Of a DNA stretch of 64,000 nt, positions 42,005 through 50,979 are shown in pieces; the first letter of the stretch is position 1; every line of letters starts with the position of its first letter. Both the position numbers and the translations under genes were made by a program. Origin of the DNA: Acidobacteriota bacterium (lineage in GTDB: Bacteria > Acidobacteriota > Aminicenantia > S016-38); assembly GCA_015486055.1 (NCBI GenBank), contig WFSJ01000059.1:26626-90625 (forward strand). Reading direction: 5' to 3'. A model generated the notes under the pieces. The model ran no database searches. It was not told where the DNA came from and saw only the letters and a program-made list of their open reading frames with translations.

Positions 42005-43512
42005 GAATGGATGTTGAACTTGCAAGATTATTCACTCCTGAGTTGATCTACAGAATAAAATTTCTCCCCTTAGGCTGGCAAGACAGGAAGCTGAAAATTG
42101 CCATGGTTGATCCCGACAACCCTCTCTTTAGAGAAGAGATAGAAAGCTTTATAGGAGCAAAGATAATACCTTCAAAAATCAGTGAAGAAGAATTTGAAGA
42201 GGAAATTAGAGAAGCCGACCTTGTAAAAGGAGTTCTTGAAGAAGCCTCAGAGGCTTTCTCTGGAGAAGAGATAATGGGGGTAGGAGAGGAAGAGGTTTCG
42301 GTTGAATCCTTATCCCTTCAGGAATCCTCAATAGTCAAGCTCGTAAATTCAGTGGTATTCACAGCAGTCCATAGAGGTGCCTCAGATATTCACATTGAGG
42401 TTACAGACAGGAATGTCAAGGTTAAATACAGAGTAGATGGGGTTCTTTACCCTGCAATGGAACCCATCCAGAAGAAATTCCACTCGGGAATAATCTCAAG
42501 AATAAAGGTTATGGCCGATCTTGATATCGCGGAGAAAAGAATCCCCCAAGATGGAAGGTTTCAGCTCAGGATAAAGGGGAAAAAGATAGATTTCAGAGTA
42601 TCAATCCTTCCCGGTATACACGGTGAAGAATGTGTTATAAGGATTCTTGACAAAGAACACCTTGCAAGTTCCTTCAAGAAGCTTACCCTTGATAAATTGG
42701 GATTTGATGAGGATGTTGTAAGAAGTATAAGGAAGCACATAAACTTTCCATACGGGATGTTTCTCGTAACAGGACCCACTGGTTCAGGAAAAACCACAAC
42801 CTTATATGCTGCGCTGAGCGAAATAGTGACAGAAGAGGAGAAAATAATAACCATTGAGGACCCCGTAGAATATAATGTGCCCGGAATCCTCCAGATACCT
42901 GTGAACGAGAAAAAAGGACTTACCTTTGCCAGGGGGCTTCGTTCTATCTTAAGGCACGATCCTGATAAGGTTATGGTGGGGGAAATAAGAGATCCAGAAA
43001 CAGCGGAAATAGCAGTTCAGGCTGCCCTCACGGGTCATCTTGTCATGACAACAGTGCATGCCAACAATGTCTTTGATGTAATAAGCAGATTTGTTCACAT
43101 GGGGATAGACCTCCACAGCCTTGTTTCTGCCCTCAATGCCACCCTCGCTCAAAGGCTCGTCAGGAAGTTATGTCCTCATTGCAAGATTGAGGTAAAATAC
43201 GACAAATCCACACTTGAGGAAAATGGGTTTGACCCTGAAATATACTCAGGTCACACTTTTTACAAACCCGGTGGTTGCGATTTCTGCAATCGGACAGGCT
43301 ACAGAGGAAGAATGGCGATAGGAGAATTTTTGGAACTATCTGATACAATTAAGGAAATGATTGTCGCAAGAAAACCTTCCAGGCTCATAAAGGAAGAAGC
43401 GAGAAAGTCCGGTATGGAATTTATAAGAGAAAAGGGCATGAAGAAAGTTATTGAGGGGGCAACTTCTCTCAGAGAGTTAAATAAAGTAAGTTTCGCCAGC
43501 CTTGAAAAATGA
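42001..43512 (+). CDS. Type II secretion / pilus assembly ATPase GspE/PilB
   Basis: 503 residues: short N-terminal MshEN-like part, then 'GASDIHIEVTDRNVKVKYRV', Walker A 'GPTGSGKTTTLYAALSE', Asp box 'IITIEDPVEYNVPGILQIPV', Walker B 'SILRHDPDKVMVGEIRDPET', His box 'ALTGHLVMTTVHANN', and a four-cysteine zinc site ('LCPHCKIEV', 'GGCDFCNRTGYRGR'). It powers pilus or pseudopilus extension. No retraction ATPase PilT is in the window. Confidence 0.95.
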   Translation: MRMDVELARLFTPELIYRIKFLPLGWQDRKLKIAMVDPDNPLFREEIESFIGAKIIPSKISEEEFEEEIREADLVKGVLEEASEAFSGEEIMGVGEEEVSVESLSLQESSIVKLVNSVVFTAVHRGASDIHIEVTDRNVKVKYRVDGVLYPAMEPIQKKFHSGIISRIKVMADLDIAEKRIPQDGRFQLRIKGKKIDFRVSILPGIHGEECVIRILDKEHLASSFKKLTLDKLGFDEDVVRSIRKHINFPYGMFLVTGPTGSGKTTTLYAALSEIVTEEEKIITIEDPVEYNVPGILQIPVNEKKGLTFARGLRSILRHDPDKVMVGEIRDPETAEIAVQAALTGHLVMTTVHANNVFDVISRFVHMGIDLHSLVSALNATLAQRLVRKLCPHCKIEVKYDKSTLEENGFDPEIYSGHTFYKPGGCDFCNRTGYRGRMAIGEFLELSDTIKEMIVARKPSRLIKEEARKSGMEFIREKGMKKVIEGATSLRELNKVSFASLEK

Positions 43513-44276
43513 AGCTTTTTAAGAAAAATAAAATCGTTCTCATAGAAGAAGATGTGATCTATTTTGCCCGGAAAAAAGGAAAAAATATAATTGTAGAAAA
43601 TGAAAAGCTGAGTGAGGGAACTATTGACCCAAACCCCTTCAAAGAGAATGTTTTTGGAGAAGAACTTAAGGAAAAGCTCAAAGAGCTTAAATCCAAGACT
43701 GGCATTGAGGGGAAGGTTGACCTGCTTCTCCCAGGTGGAGCTTCATTCATAACAGTGATCGATCTTCCCGAGCTCCCTGAAGATTCGCAAGAGAGAAGAA
43801 GAATGGTAAGCTTTTATATGGAGAAAAGGTTCCCAAGAAAAGGGGAGCTTTTTATAGCAGAAAACAAAATCGGACAAAGAAAAGTCCTTGTGGCTGTAGC
43901 TTCAAAAGAAGCCCTGAATTCCTATACTGCACCTGTAAAATCCTCAGGATTAAAGCCAGTATCAGTAAAGCCTTCTTCAATCTCAGCTTTAAATTATCTT
44001 CTTGAGAGGGAAACAAATGCGAGCTTTATCCTGATCTTTTTCTTATTGAGAAGAATAATTTTCATTGGGGTAAAGGATGGAAATCCTGTGGTTTATCGCA
44101 CCCTTAGAAGCCCCTACACTGAGGAAGAAGCCTCTGAAGAACTCAGGATTGTTAAAAAATTTATGGGAAATAAGGTCAAATTATTCGGATGTGGGGAAAA
44201 TATCCCTGAGTGGGAAGGATTGGAAAAGTCCGAAAAGGACTGTTTTTCAATGATGATTGAGGGGGAACTATGCTAA
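43509..44276 (+). CDS. PilM/GspL-like assembly protein
   Basis: 255 residues, weakly conserved. Its position directly between gspE and a PilN-like gene, the early 'VLIEEDVIYFARKKGKNI', the segment 'PELPEDSQERRRMVSFYMEK' and an actin-like tail suggest a PilM/GspL cytoplasmic domain. The canonical PilM nucleotide motifs are not clear, so nucleotide binding is uncertain. Overlaps both neighbours. Confidence 0.6.
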   Translation: MKLFKKNKIVLIEEDVIYFARKKGKNIIVENEKLSEGTIDPNPFKENVFGEELKEKLKELKSKTGIEGKVDLLLPGGASFITVIDLPELPEDSQERRRMVSFYMEKRFPRKGELFIAENKIGQRKVLVAVASKEALNSYTAPVKSSGLKPVSVKPSSISALNYLLERETNASFILIFFLLRRIIFIGVKDGNPVVYRTLRSPYTEEEASEELRIVKKFMGNKVKLFGCGENIPEWEGLEKSEKDCFSMMIEGELC

Positions 44277-44809
44277 AGAAAATAGAACTTGATTTTCTTG
44301 AAAGACATAGGTTCAATTTAGAAAGGCAGGGCAGGAAAATTGCTTATTATTTTCTACTCTTGCTTCTCGTATTTTTCCTGTTCTCTTCTTTGCTGTATTA
44401 CATCAGGGGAAAGAACAAGGCAAAGAGATTTCTGGACCTAAACTCCGAGGTTTATTCAACAGAGGAAAAGGTTACAAAAAATAAGAAAGAGTTGAAGAAA
44501 AGGAAGGCTATAATATCTCCTGAAATTAAGATCCTGAATTCTGCCATTGAAAGGAAAGCTTTTTCCTTCACAGAAGCTTTCTGGATGCTCGAAAACTCTC
44601 TTCCAAAGAGAAGCTATATAACAAGAATAACCATATCTTCAAATGCAAAGGTGGTACTTACCGGGGTTTTCCCTGGCTCCTCTGCAATTAAAGATTTTAT
44701 TGAATCACTATCAAAGGGAAATAAATACCAAGTTTATCTCACTAGGGAAGAGCAAGGAAAGGAAGGAAGAACTGCCAACGTTGCCTGGGACCTCAAGGGG
44801 GGAAAATGA
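44270..44809 (+). CDS. PilN-like inner-membrane assembly protein
   Basis: 179 residues: short cytoplasmic N-terminus 'KIELDFLERHRFNLERQGRK', one membrane helix (about 27-47), a coiled coil and a small periplasmic ferredoxin-like domain ('PKRSYITRITISSNAKVVLT'), the PilN layout. The N-terminal tail normally docks on PilM, encoded just upstream. Confidence 0.7.
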   Translation: MLKKIELDFLERHRFNLERQGRKIAYYFLLLLLVFFLFSSLLYYIRGKNKAKRFLDLNSEVYSTEEKVTKNKKELKKRKAIISPEIKILNSAIERKAFSFTEAFWMLENSLPKRSYITRITISSNAKVVLTGVFPGSSAIKDFIESLSKGNKYQVYLTREEQGKEGRTANVAWDLKGGK

Positions 44810-45324
44810 AAAAAAGATTAACAGTTCTTATCATTGTCGATATTCTTCTGCTTGTATTCATTTTTATACCTTCCTACAGAAAATATAAAGGAATGATCGC
44901 AGGGATAAAAGAGATGGAAACAAAAAAAGAGAGCCTCTCTAAGGAAATTGAAGATATAAATAGAAGTGAGAAAAAACTCAAGCTGGAATTTGTTAAATTA
45001 AAGGAGTTTAAATCTTCCTCCCTCTTTCAGGGAGACTCGGGGCGCGTTTTCCTCAGAAGCAAGATAAATGACGCCTTCTCAAGAGCTGGGATTCCCTTCC
45101 CTGGTATGAACTTCTCTCAGCCTTCCTCAACTGCAGGGAGCGTTTACAAGGTGAAAATATCTCTCCCAAGAATAAGAACCCATTATTTAAAGCTGAGAAG
45201 GTTAATCTATTATCTTGAGAACTCAAAAAAACTGATAATAATAAAAAACATCTCTATCTCAAGAGAAAAAGGAGGAAGCATTTCTGCGAACATAAATCTG
45301 GAGGCATATTTCAGTGAGACTTAA
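44806..45324 (+). CDS. PilO/GspM-like inner-membrane assembly protein
   Basis: 172 residues with an N-terminal membrane helix (about 5-23), a coiled coil of Lys/Glu (25-60) and a periplasmic domain. Position after a PilN-like gene (ATGA overlap) and topology match PilO, which pairs with PilN. Sequence conservation is low. Confidence 0.65.
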   Translation: MKKRLTVLIIVDILLLVFIFIPSYRKYKGMIAGIKEMETKKESLSKEIEDINRSEKKLKLEFVKLKEFKSSSLFQGDSGRVFLRSKINDAFSRAGIPFPGMNFSQPSSTAGSVYKVKISLPRIRTHYLKLRRLIYYLENSKKLIIIKNISISREKGGSISANINLEAYFSET

Positions 45325-45688
45325 GGTTTATTTGCTACCTCTTATGCTCCTGTCTGTCCTTGAATTGAAAACAGACCTTCTCGTAGTTAAAAAATTCAAA
45401 ATGCCTGTCAGAGATATTTTTTATACCTATACTATTAGAAAAACACCTCCTCCTATCCGAAGTATTCAAATCCCTATGGAAAACCCTGAGGTTATTGAAT
45501 ACTATGGAAATACCAAGGGACAAAAAGGGGTAGTCGCTGTGCTCAGCCTGAATGGGGAGGTATACACAGTAAAAGAGGGCGAACTTATAGCAAAAAGATA
45601 CAGGGTTTTGAAAATTTATTCTAACAAGGTTGTTCTAAAAGATGAAGAGAAAAGAAAAAATATCACAGTAAAATTAAAGGAGGGATAA
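45314..45688 (+). CDS. PilP/GspC-like periplasmic linker protein
   Basis: 124 residues starting with GTG at 45314: N-terminal hydrophobic segment, a proline-rich linker ('RKTPPPIRSIQIPMENPEVI') and a small beta-domain ('AVLSLNGEVYTVKEGELIAK') resembling the HR/PilP domain that contacts the secretin. It directly precedes the secretin gene. Confidence 0.62.
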   Translation: MRLKVYLLPLMLLSVLELKTDLLVVKKFKMPVRDIFYTYTIRKTPPPIRSIQIPMENPEVIEYYGNTKGQKGVVAVLSLNGEVYTVKEGELIAKRYRVLKIYSNKVVLKDEEKRKNITVKLKEG

Positions 45689-47773
45689 ATGAAAAAATTA
45701 CTGATTTTTCTGGGGATAGTGTTCATTTTTTCAGGATGTATGACAATTTCTCCTTATGCAAAACAGGGAAAAATATATCTAATGATGGGAAAATTTGATG
45801 AGGCAGTGAAAGCATATGAGGCTGCTTTACAATCAGACCCTATCAATCCTGAATATAAGGCAGGTTTATACAGAGCAAAACTCTCCGCTTCTATACATTA
45901 CTGGATGAAAGGAGAAAAAGCACTCTCAATCGGAGATAAAGCCTCTGCTCTTAAGTTTTACAGGAAAGCCCTCACATATCAGCCGAGCAATGAAGCAATA
46001 ATAAAGAGGATAGAAAGATTAAGCGGGGGGAAGGTTAAAGAAAGGAGGCGAAGAGCATACGCTGGCCCAAGGGCAAAAGTTTCCTTGAATTTCACAAGGA
46101 CAAATTTAAAGACAATTTTCAAAGCCCTCGGCAAGTATTCAGGAATAAATTTTATATTTGATGAGGGTTTCAGAAATATAAATTATTCAATATCAATGGA
46201 AAATGTGGACTTTGAGGACGCCCTAAGACTGCTTTGTGCTTCAACGCAGAATTTTTATTACAAAATAGACGATAAAAACTATCTCATCATCCCTGATAAT
46301 CCTAAGAAGAGGGAACAGTATATAGCAAAGAAGGTGAGGATATTCTACCTCAGATACACGAGCGTGAAATCAATGAGGCTTGCCCTTGGAATGATTCTCT
46401 TAGGGAGAAGGAGAACTATGAGCATTTCTTATGATGAGTTTATGAATGCAGTTATAGTAAAGGGAACTGATGACCAAATTGAATATGTGGAAAAGCTTAT
46501 TGACAGGCTTGACAGACCAAAGGGAGAGGTAATAATCCAGGCTGAGGTTCTGGAAGTAAACAGATCAAAGCTTGCTCAAATGGGACTGGACCTCAATAAC
46601 TATTCCATAGGAGCTGGCATTATTGCCCCTTCTACAGGAACCTCGAAAGAAGGAGGCTCTCCCCAGGGAAATATCACTTTTAATACCTTAAAAAACCTCA
46701 CAGGAGATGATATCGCCATAGTTATGCCAGCTGCCTATCTGAAATTTCTTGAGACGGCAACTGAATCGAGAATAATGGCAAAACCATTATTAAGAGGACT
46801 TGACGGGGAAAAGGTAACCCTCAAGATCGGAAACAGGGTCCCCATACCCCAGACAGTATTTTCTCCGATAGCTGCTGGAGGGATGAATATCCAGCCAGTT
46901 ACATCCTTCCAATATCAGGATGTTGGGATAGTAATGGAAATGGAACCAAGGATAAACAGTAAAGATGAGGTAACCTTGAAGCTCAAGATAAATGTTTCAT
47001 CAATAGCAGGACAAGGTTACAATAATCTTCCCATACTTGGAAATAGAGAAGTGGAAATGACTGCAAGAGTGAAGGGTGGAGAAACCGTGATAATAGCAGG
47101 GCTTCTCAGAAATGAGGAGAGCCAAACAGTGAAATCACCTCCATTCTTTGCAAGACTCCCAATCATAGGGTGGATTTTCTCAAACCTTGAAAGGAAAAAG
47201 GACATGACAGATGTAGTTATTTCACTCACTCCTTATATAGTTAATTACACAGAACCCACCGTTGAGGAGCAAAAGGCCATAGTCTCACCAGGAGGTAAAG
47301 GTTTGACCCTTAAGGGCGAGAAGAAAGGTGAAGCTCGGGCACCTGAAGAGAAAATCCCGAAAAGAAGGCTGAAACCGAGTGAAGGTTCCTCAATAAACAT
47401 CTTCCCAAAAAGAATCTTCATAAGGAAAGGGACCTCATTTACCACATCAATTTCTTACAATGGCGAGCCCGTATCCTCTGGCGAAATTGTCCTGGAGTTT
47501 TCTCAGGGTCTCCAAGTAGATGATATAACTCCAGCTGTGGCATTATCCTCTGCCTCATTCATGAAGAACATCACAGGAAACAAGGTTGTACTCGCATTTA
47601 CACTGGCCGGAGGGAAAACATTAGAATCTGACCAGATTGCTCTCATAAGATTTAAAACGACCAACAATAAGAAAGGTAACATAAGTATATTATCGGCCTC
47701 TATGAGAAACTCATCACAGGAGGAGATATTAGTCAACTTGCCCGAACCAGTTACTATTATCCCGACCAAATGA
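45689..47773 (+). CDS. TPR-secretin-cohesin-like outer-membrane pore (GspD/PilQ type)
   Basis: 694 residues. Lipoprotein signal with Cys17 in 'FIFSGCMTISPY'; TPR repeats (about 20-115, 'KFDEAVKAYEAALQSDPINP'); secretin N-domains (about 130-290, 'LNFTRTNLKTIFKALGKYSG'); secretin core ('IIQAEVLEVNRSKLAQMGLD', 'VTLKIGNRVPIPQTVF', 'GGETVIIAGLLRNEE'); then a linker and a C-terminal beta-sandwich resembling cohesin ('NIFPKRIFIRKGTSFTTSIS', 'GLQVDDITPAVALS'). The TPR part may replace a separate pilotin. No pilin, pseudopilin or prepilin peptidase is in the window. Overlaps pyrK by four bases. Confidence 0.9.
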   Translation: MKKLLIFLGIVFIFSGCMTISPYAKQGKIYLMMGKFDEAVKAYEAALQSDPINPEYKAGLYRAKLSASIHYWMKGEKALSIGDKASALKFYRKALTYQPSNEAIIKRIERLSGGKVKERRRRAYAGPRAKVSLNFTRTNLKTIFKALGKYSGINFIFDEGFRNINYSISMENVDFEDALRLLCASTQNFYYKIDDKNYLIIPDNPKKREQYIAKKVRIFYLRYTSVKSMRLALGMILLGRRRTMSISYDEFMNAVIVKGTDDQIEYVEKLIDRLDRPKGEVIIQAEVLEVNRSKLAQMGLDLNNYSIGAGIIAPSTGTSKEGGSPQGNITFNTLKNLTGDDIAIVMPAAYLKFLETATESRIMAKPLLRGLDGEKVTLKIGNRVPIPQTVFSPIAAGGMNIQPVTSFQYQDVGIVMEMEPRINSKDEVTLKLKINVSSIAGQGYNNLPILGNREVEMTARVKGGETVIIAGLLRNEESQTVKSPPFFARLPIIGWIFSNLERKKDMTDVVISLTPYIVNYTEPTVEEQKAIVSPGGKGLTLKGEKKGEARAPEEKIPKRRLKPSEGSSINIFPKRIFIRKGTSFTTSISYNGEPVSSGEIVLEFSQGLQVDDITPAVALSSASFMKNITGNKVVLAFTLAGGKTLESDQIALIRFKTTNNKKGNISILSASMRNSSQEEILVNLPEPVTIIPTK

Positions 47774-48510
47774 AAGAGCGCCAGGGGAGCGTGGAGGAAA
47801 ACAGGGAAATTGCTTCAGGATATTTTTCCTTAATAGTTTCAGGGGATTTTCCTACTTCTTCCCCCGGGCAATTTGCAATGGTCTCTGTTTCCGACACTTT
47901 TGAGCCATTTTTAAGAAGGCCCTTCGGGATAGCAGACCAGGGGAACAACTGGATAAGGTTTATTTACAAGGTTCAAGGAAGGGGAACAGAGCTCCTTTCA
48001 AGACTAAAGAAAGGTGAAGTTCTATCTCTTATAACCCCATTAGGAAAAGGATTCTTCATGGAAAAAGGGAGGGTACTCCTTGTTGCAGGAGGGACAGGTA
48101 TAGCTCCTCTCCTATATCTTGCACAAAATTTCGAGGAATTCGTCCTTCTCTACGGAGCAAAAACTAAGAGCGCACTTCTCAGAGAGGAGGTAGAAAAAAT
48201 TATAGGTAAAGCCCATTCTTTAATTTACACAACAGAAGACGGCAGTTACGGTTTGAAAGGTCTTCTAACCAGCCATATACCTGAGGAGAAATTCTCTATG
48301 GCCTATGTTGCAGGGCCTTATAAAATGATGAAGGAATTCTCCAGAATTTACAGTGGCGAGGCTCAATTCTCGTTTGAGGAAAGAATGGGCTGCGGTTTTG
48401 GTGTCTGTTATAGTTGTGTTGTCAGAGTGAAGAGGGAAGGGAAGGAGGAATATGTTCGTTCTTGCAAAGAAGGGCCTGTATTCTTCGGGAAGGAGGTTGT
48501 ATGGATCTGA
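47770..48510 (+). CDS. pyrK: Dihydroorotate dehydrogenase electron-transfer subunit
   Basis: 246 residues: FAD-binding 'EPFLRRPFGIAD', NAD-binding 'VAGGTGIAPLLYLAQNF', and the 2Fe-2S cysteines in 'GCGFGVCYSCVVRVKRE' and 'RSCKEGPVF'. It passes electrons from PyrD to NAD. Overlaps pyrD by 10 bases. Confidence 0.93.
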   Translation: MKERQGSVEENREIASGYFSLIVSGDFPTSSPGQFAMVSVSDTFEPFLRRPFGIADQGNNWIRFIYKVQGRGTELLSRLKKGEVLSLITPLGKGFFMEKGRVLLVAGGTGIAPLLYLAQNFEEFVLLYGAKTKSALLREEVEKIIGKAHSLIYTTEDGSYGLKGLLTSHIPEEKFSMAYVAGPYKMMKEFSRIYSGEAQFSFEERMGCGFGVCYSCVVRVKREGKEEYVRSCKEGPVFFGKEVVWI

Positions 48511-49412
48511 AGGTTAAAGTTGCCGGAATTGAGCTTCAAAATCCAATAATCCTTGCATCTGGGACAGCAGGTTATGGGGTTGAACTTGAACCATTTATGG
48601 ACCTCAGCAAATTGGGAGGCATATCAGTCAAAGGCCTTTATCCCTACCCAAGGGAAGGGAATCCAACCCCAAGAATATGGGAGGCACCCTGCGGCATCAT
48701 AAATTCTATTGGACTTCAGGGCATAGGAATGGAGAGATTTGCAGAGGAATATTTGCCTGAGCTTTCAAAGCAAAAAACAGCAATTTTCATAAATGCCTGC
48801 GGTGAGCAGGACGAAGAATACTTTAGGGTAGCCGAGTTTTTTGACCCATACGAGGAAGTATCCGCAATAGAACTGAATCTTTCATGTCCAAATGTAAGGG
48901 AAGAGGGAAACTGCCCTGCTTTATGGCCTGATTGGAGCTACAAAATAGTGAAGTGGACGAAGCAAAGCACAAGGAAACCCATTATAGCAAAGCTTTCACC
49001 AAATACCTCTTCCATGGTTGAAGTAGCCTCAGCATGCAAGGAAGCAGGAGCAGATGCTCTATCCCTTGTTAACACATACCTGGCGATGGCTGTGGATTTC
49101 AGAACAAGAAGGTCAAGACTCTCAACTTTATTCGGCGGACTTTCGGGCCCTGCGATAAAGCCCCTCTCTTTGAGAGCAGTTTATCAAGTTGCATCTTCCC
49201 TTGATATAGATGTTATAGGAATAGGAGGGATAACAAGAGGAGAAGACCTTTTAGAGTTTCTCCTTGTGGGTGCGAAGGCAGTTCAGATAGGCTCCATTAC
49301 TCTGAGGGAACCTGCTGCCGCCATAAGAATCCTGAACGAAGCAGTTAGCCTTATGAAAAAGGAAGGTTATAACAGCTTTAAAGAAATAACTGGGAGGCTA
49401 AATATTGTATAA
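48501..49412 (+). CDS. pyrD: Dihydroorotate dehydrogenase, class 1B
   Basis: 303 residues: 'ILASGTAGYGVELEPFMDLS', active-site Cys region 'AIELNLSCPNVREEGNCPAL', 'LSGPAIKPLSLRAVYQVAS' and 'GIGGITRGEDLLEFLLVGAK'. Forms the NAD-linked heterotetramer with PyrK. The ATG at 48501 follows AGGAGG; a longer in-frame start at 48414 inside pyrK encodes unrelated cysteine-rich sequence and is rejected. Confidence 0.95.
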   Translation: MDLKVKVAGIELQNPIILASGTAGYGVELEPFMDLSKLGGISVKGLYPYPREGNPTPRIWEAPCGIINSIGLQGIGMERFAEEYLPELSKQKTAIFINACGEQDEEYFRVAEFFDPYEEVSAIELNLSCPNVREEGNCPALWPDWSYKIVKWTKQSTRKPIIAKLSPNTSSMVEVASACKEAGADALSLVNTYLAMAVDFRTRRSRLSTLFGGLSGPAIKPLSLRAVYQVASSLDIDVIGIGGITRGEDLLEFLLVGAKAVQIGSITLREPAAAIRILNEAVSLMKKEGYNSFKEITGRLNIV

Positions 49413-50091
49413 AAGAGTAATAATTGCCCTCGATGTTGACAGCCTTGAGGAGACAAAGAGATTCATATTTCCAGAAGCTCTAATATATAAGGTGGGATGG
49501 AGGCTTTTTGCCAATGAAGGGTTCAGGGTTTTTGACTTTATGAACAAGAAGGGGAAAAAGGTATTTCTGGACCTTAAGATAGGGGATATTCCATCCACTG
49601 TTGAGGCATCTTTAAAGAAAATCCTGACTTTTAACCCTTATATGATTACAATTCACGCAATTTCGGGTGCAGAAACGATAAAAAGGGCAGTGGTGCTGAG
49701 GAACGAAACAAATAGGGGAACAATCATCCTCGGAGTTACCCTTCTTACGAGCCTTTCTGATAAGGAAGTCAGAAAAATGGGATTCTGCAAAGGGATTGAA
49801 GATGCGGTGAACAGGCTTACAGAGATAATTGAAGAAGCAGGGGCAGACGGGGTAGTGTGTTCCCCAATGGAGCTTGAAATGATTTCCTCTACAAAGCTCC
49901 TGAAAATTACCCCTGGAATAAGGCTTTCCGTTCCCAGCGAGGACCAAAAAAGGGTGGCCAGCCCTTATGAAGCTTTCCAAATGGGCGCTGACTTTATTGT
50001 TGTGGGAAGGGAAATCCTTACAGCCAGTGACCCGCGCAGGCGATTCTTCGATATTCTCAGAGACGCGGGATTTCTTGACTTTGCCGGCTAA
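49405..50091 (+). CDS. pyrF: Orotidine 5'-phosphate decarboxylase
   Basis: 228 residues: 'IIALDVDSLEETKRF', the catalytic Asp-Lys-Asp array in 'FLDLKIGDIPSTVEAS', 'GADGVVCSPMELEMI' and 'ITPGIRLSVPSEDQKRVASP'. Final step of UMP synthesis after PyrD and orotate transfer. TTG start at 49405 behind GGGAGG, overlapping the pyrD stop. Confidence 0.93.
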   Translation: MYKRVIIALDVDSLEETKRFIFPEALIYKVGWRLFANEGFRVFDFMNKKGKKVFLDLKIGDIPSTVEASLKKILTFNPYMITIHAISGAETIKRAVVLRNETNRGTIILGVTLLTSLSDKEVRKMGFCKGIEDAVNRLTEIIEEAGADGVVCSPMELEMISSTKLLKITPGIRLSVPSEDQKRVASPYEAFQMGADFIVVGREILTASDPRRRFFDILRDAGFLDFAG

Positions 50092-50100
50092 AGAAGAAAC

Positions 50101-50979
50101 ATGAAAAAATTGACCTTGCTTATAAGGGAAATGAGACCCCATCAATGGGTGAAGAATCTCTTTGTCCTTGCCCCCGCCATTTTCTCAAAGGAAATATTCT
50201 ATAAATCAATATTTTTAGAAGCGCTCATAACTCTCATCCTTTTTTCGCTACTTTCTTCCTCAGTTTATATAATGAACGATTTTTTTGACAGAGAAGCAGA
50301 CAGGGTCCATCCTGAAAAAAGGAAAAGGCCAATAGCCGCCGGTCAGCTTCCTGCCATTCCTGCCCTTATATTTTCAATTATCCTATCTCTTTCTGTCCTT
50401 TCTTTCTCCTTCCTCTGGAGAAGTGGAACCTTCATCGTGCTTCTTACTTATATACTGCTCAATCTCATTTACTCTGCTTATCTAAAGAGGATTCCTATAG
50501 TTGACGTTTTCTTCGTGGCAATTGGGTTTGACCTCAGGGAAGCGGCAGGAGGACTTTCCTCACACATTTATCTTTCCCCATGGATGTTCGTTGTAACCTT
50601 CCTTTTAGCCCTTTTTATAGCTTCTATAAAGAGAAAACAGGAACTCTGGAAATTGAAGCAGGAGGCAGGAAACCACAGGGAAATCCTCAAAGAATATGAT
50701 CTTCCCTTCCTGGATAATTTAATAACTATAATTGCCTCTGCAACCATGATTTCCTATGTCTTATACACTTTATCCCCGGAAATAAGGGGAAAGTTTAGCG
50801 AGAATCTCTATCTTACATCTCCATTTGTTCTTTATGGCCTTCTTCGCTATCTTTATCTTGCTCACATGAAGGGGCTTGGGGATGACCCCATGGAAATAAT
50901 TCTCCACGACCTTTCATTTCAGGTAAATCTTCTTCTATGGGGATTTTCCCTTTTGGTTATAATATACTTTGGATGGTAA
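50101..50979 (+). CDS. UbiA-family prenyltransferase (DPPR synthase-like)
   Basis: 292 residues, about eight membrane helices. First Asp motif 'MNDFFDREADRVHPEKRKRP' and the second-site region 'SAYLKRIPIVDVFFVAIGFD'; the N-terminal 'MRPHQWVKNLFVLAPAIFS' is typical of decaprenyl-phosphate phosphoribosyltransferase (DprE pathway) relatives. The product would be a polyprenyl-phosphoryl pentose for cell-envelope glycans. Genes for isoprenoid synthesis (ispA, dxs) follow. Confidence 0.87.
   Translation: MKKLTLLIREMRPHQWVKNLFVLAPAIFSKEIFYKSIFLEALITLILFSLLSSSVYIMNDFFDREADRVHPEKRKRPIAAGQLPAIPALIFSIILSLSVLSFSFLWRSGTFIVLLTYILLNLIYSAYLKRIPIVDVFFVAIGFDLREAAGGLSSHIYLSPWMFVVTFLLALFIASIKRKQELWKLKQEAGNHREILKEYDLPFLDNLITIIASATMISYVLYTLSPEIRGKFSENLYLTSPFVLYGLLRYLYLAHMKGLGDDPMEIILHDLSFQVNLLLWGFSLLVIIYFGW

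Noticed and set aside
48414-48500. Longer N-terminus for PyrD
   Set aside because: The extension is out-of-frame pyrK sequence; AGGAGG precedes the ATG at 48501.
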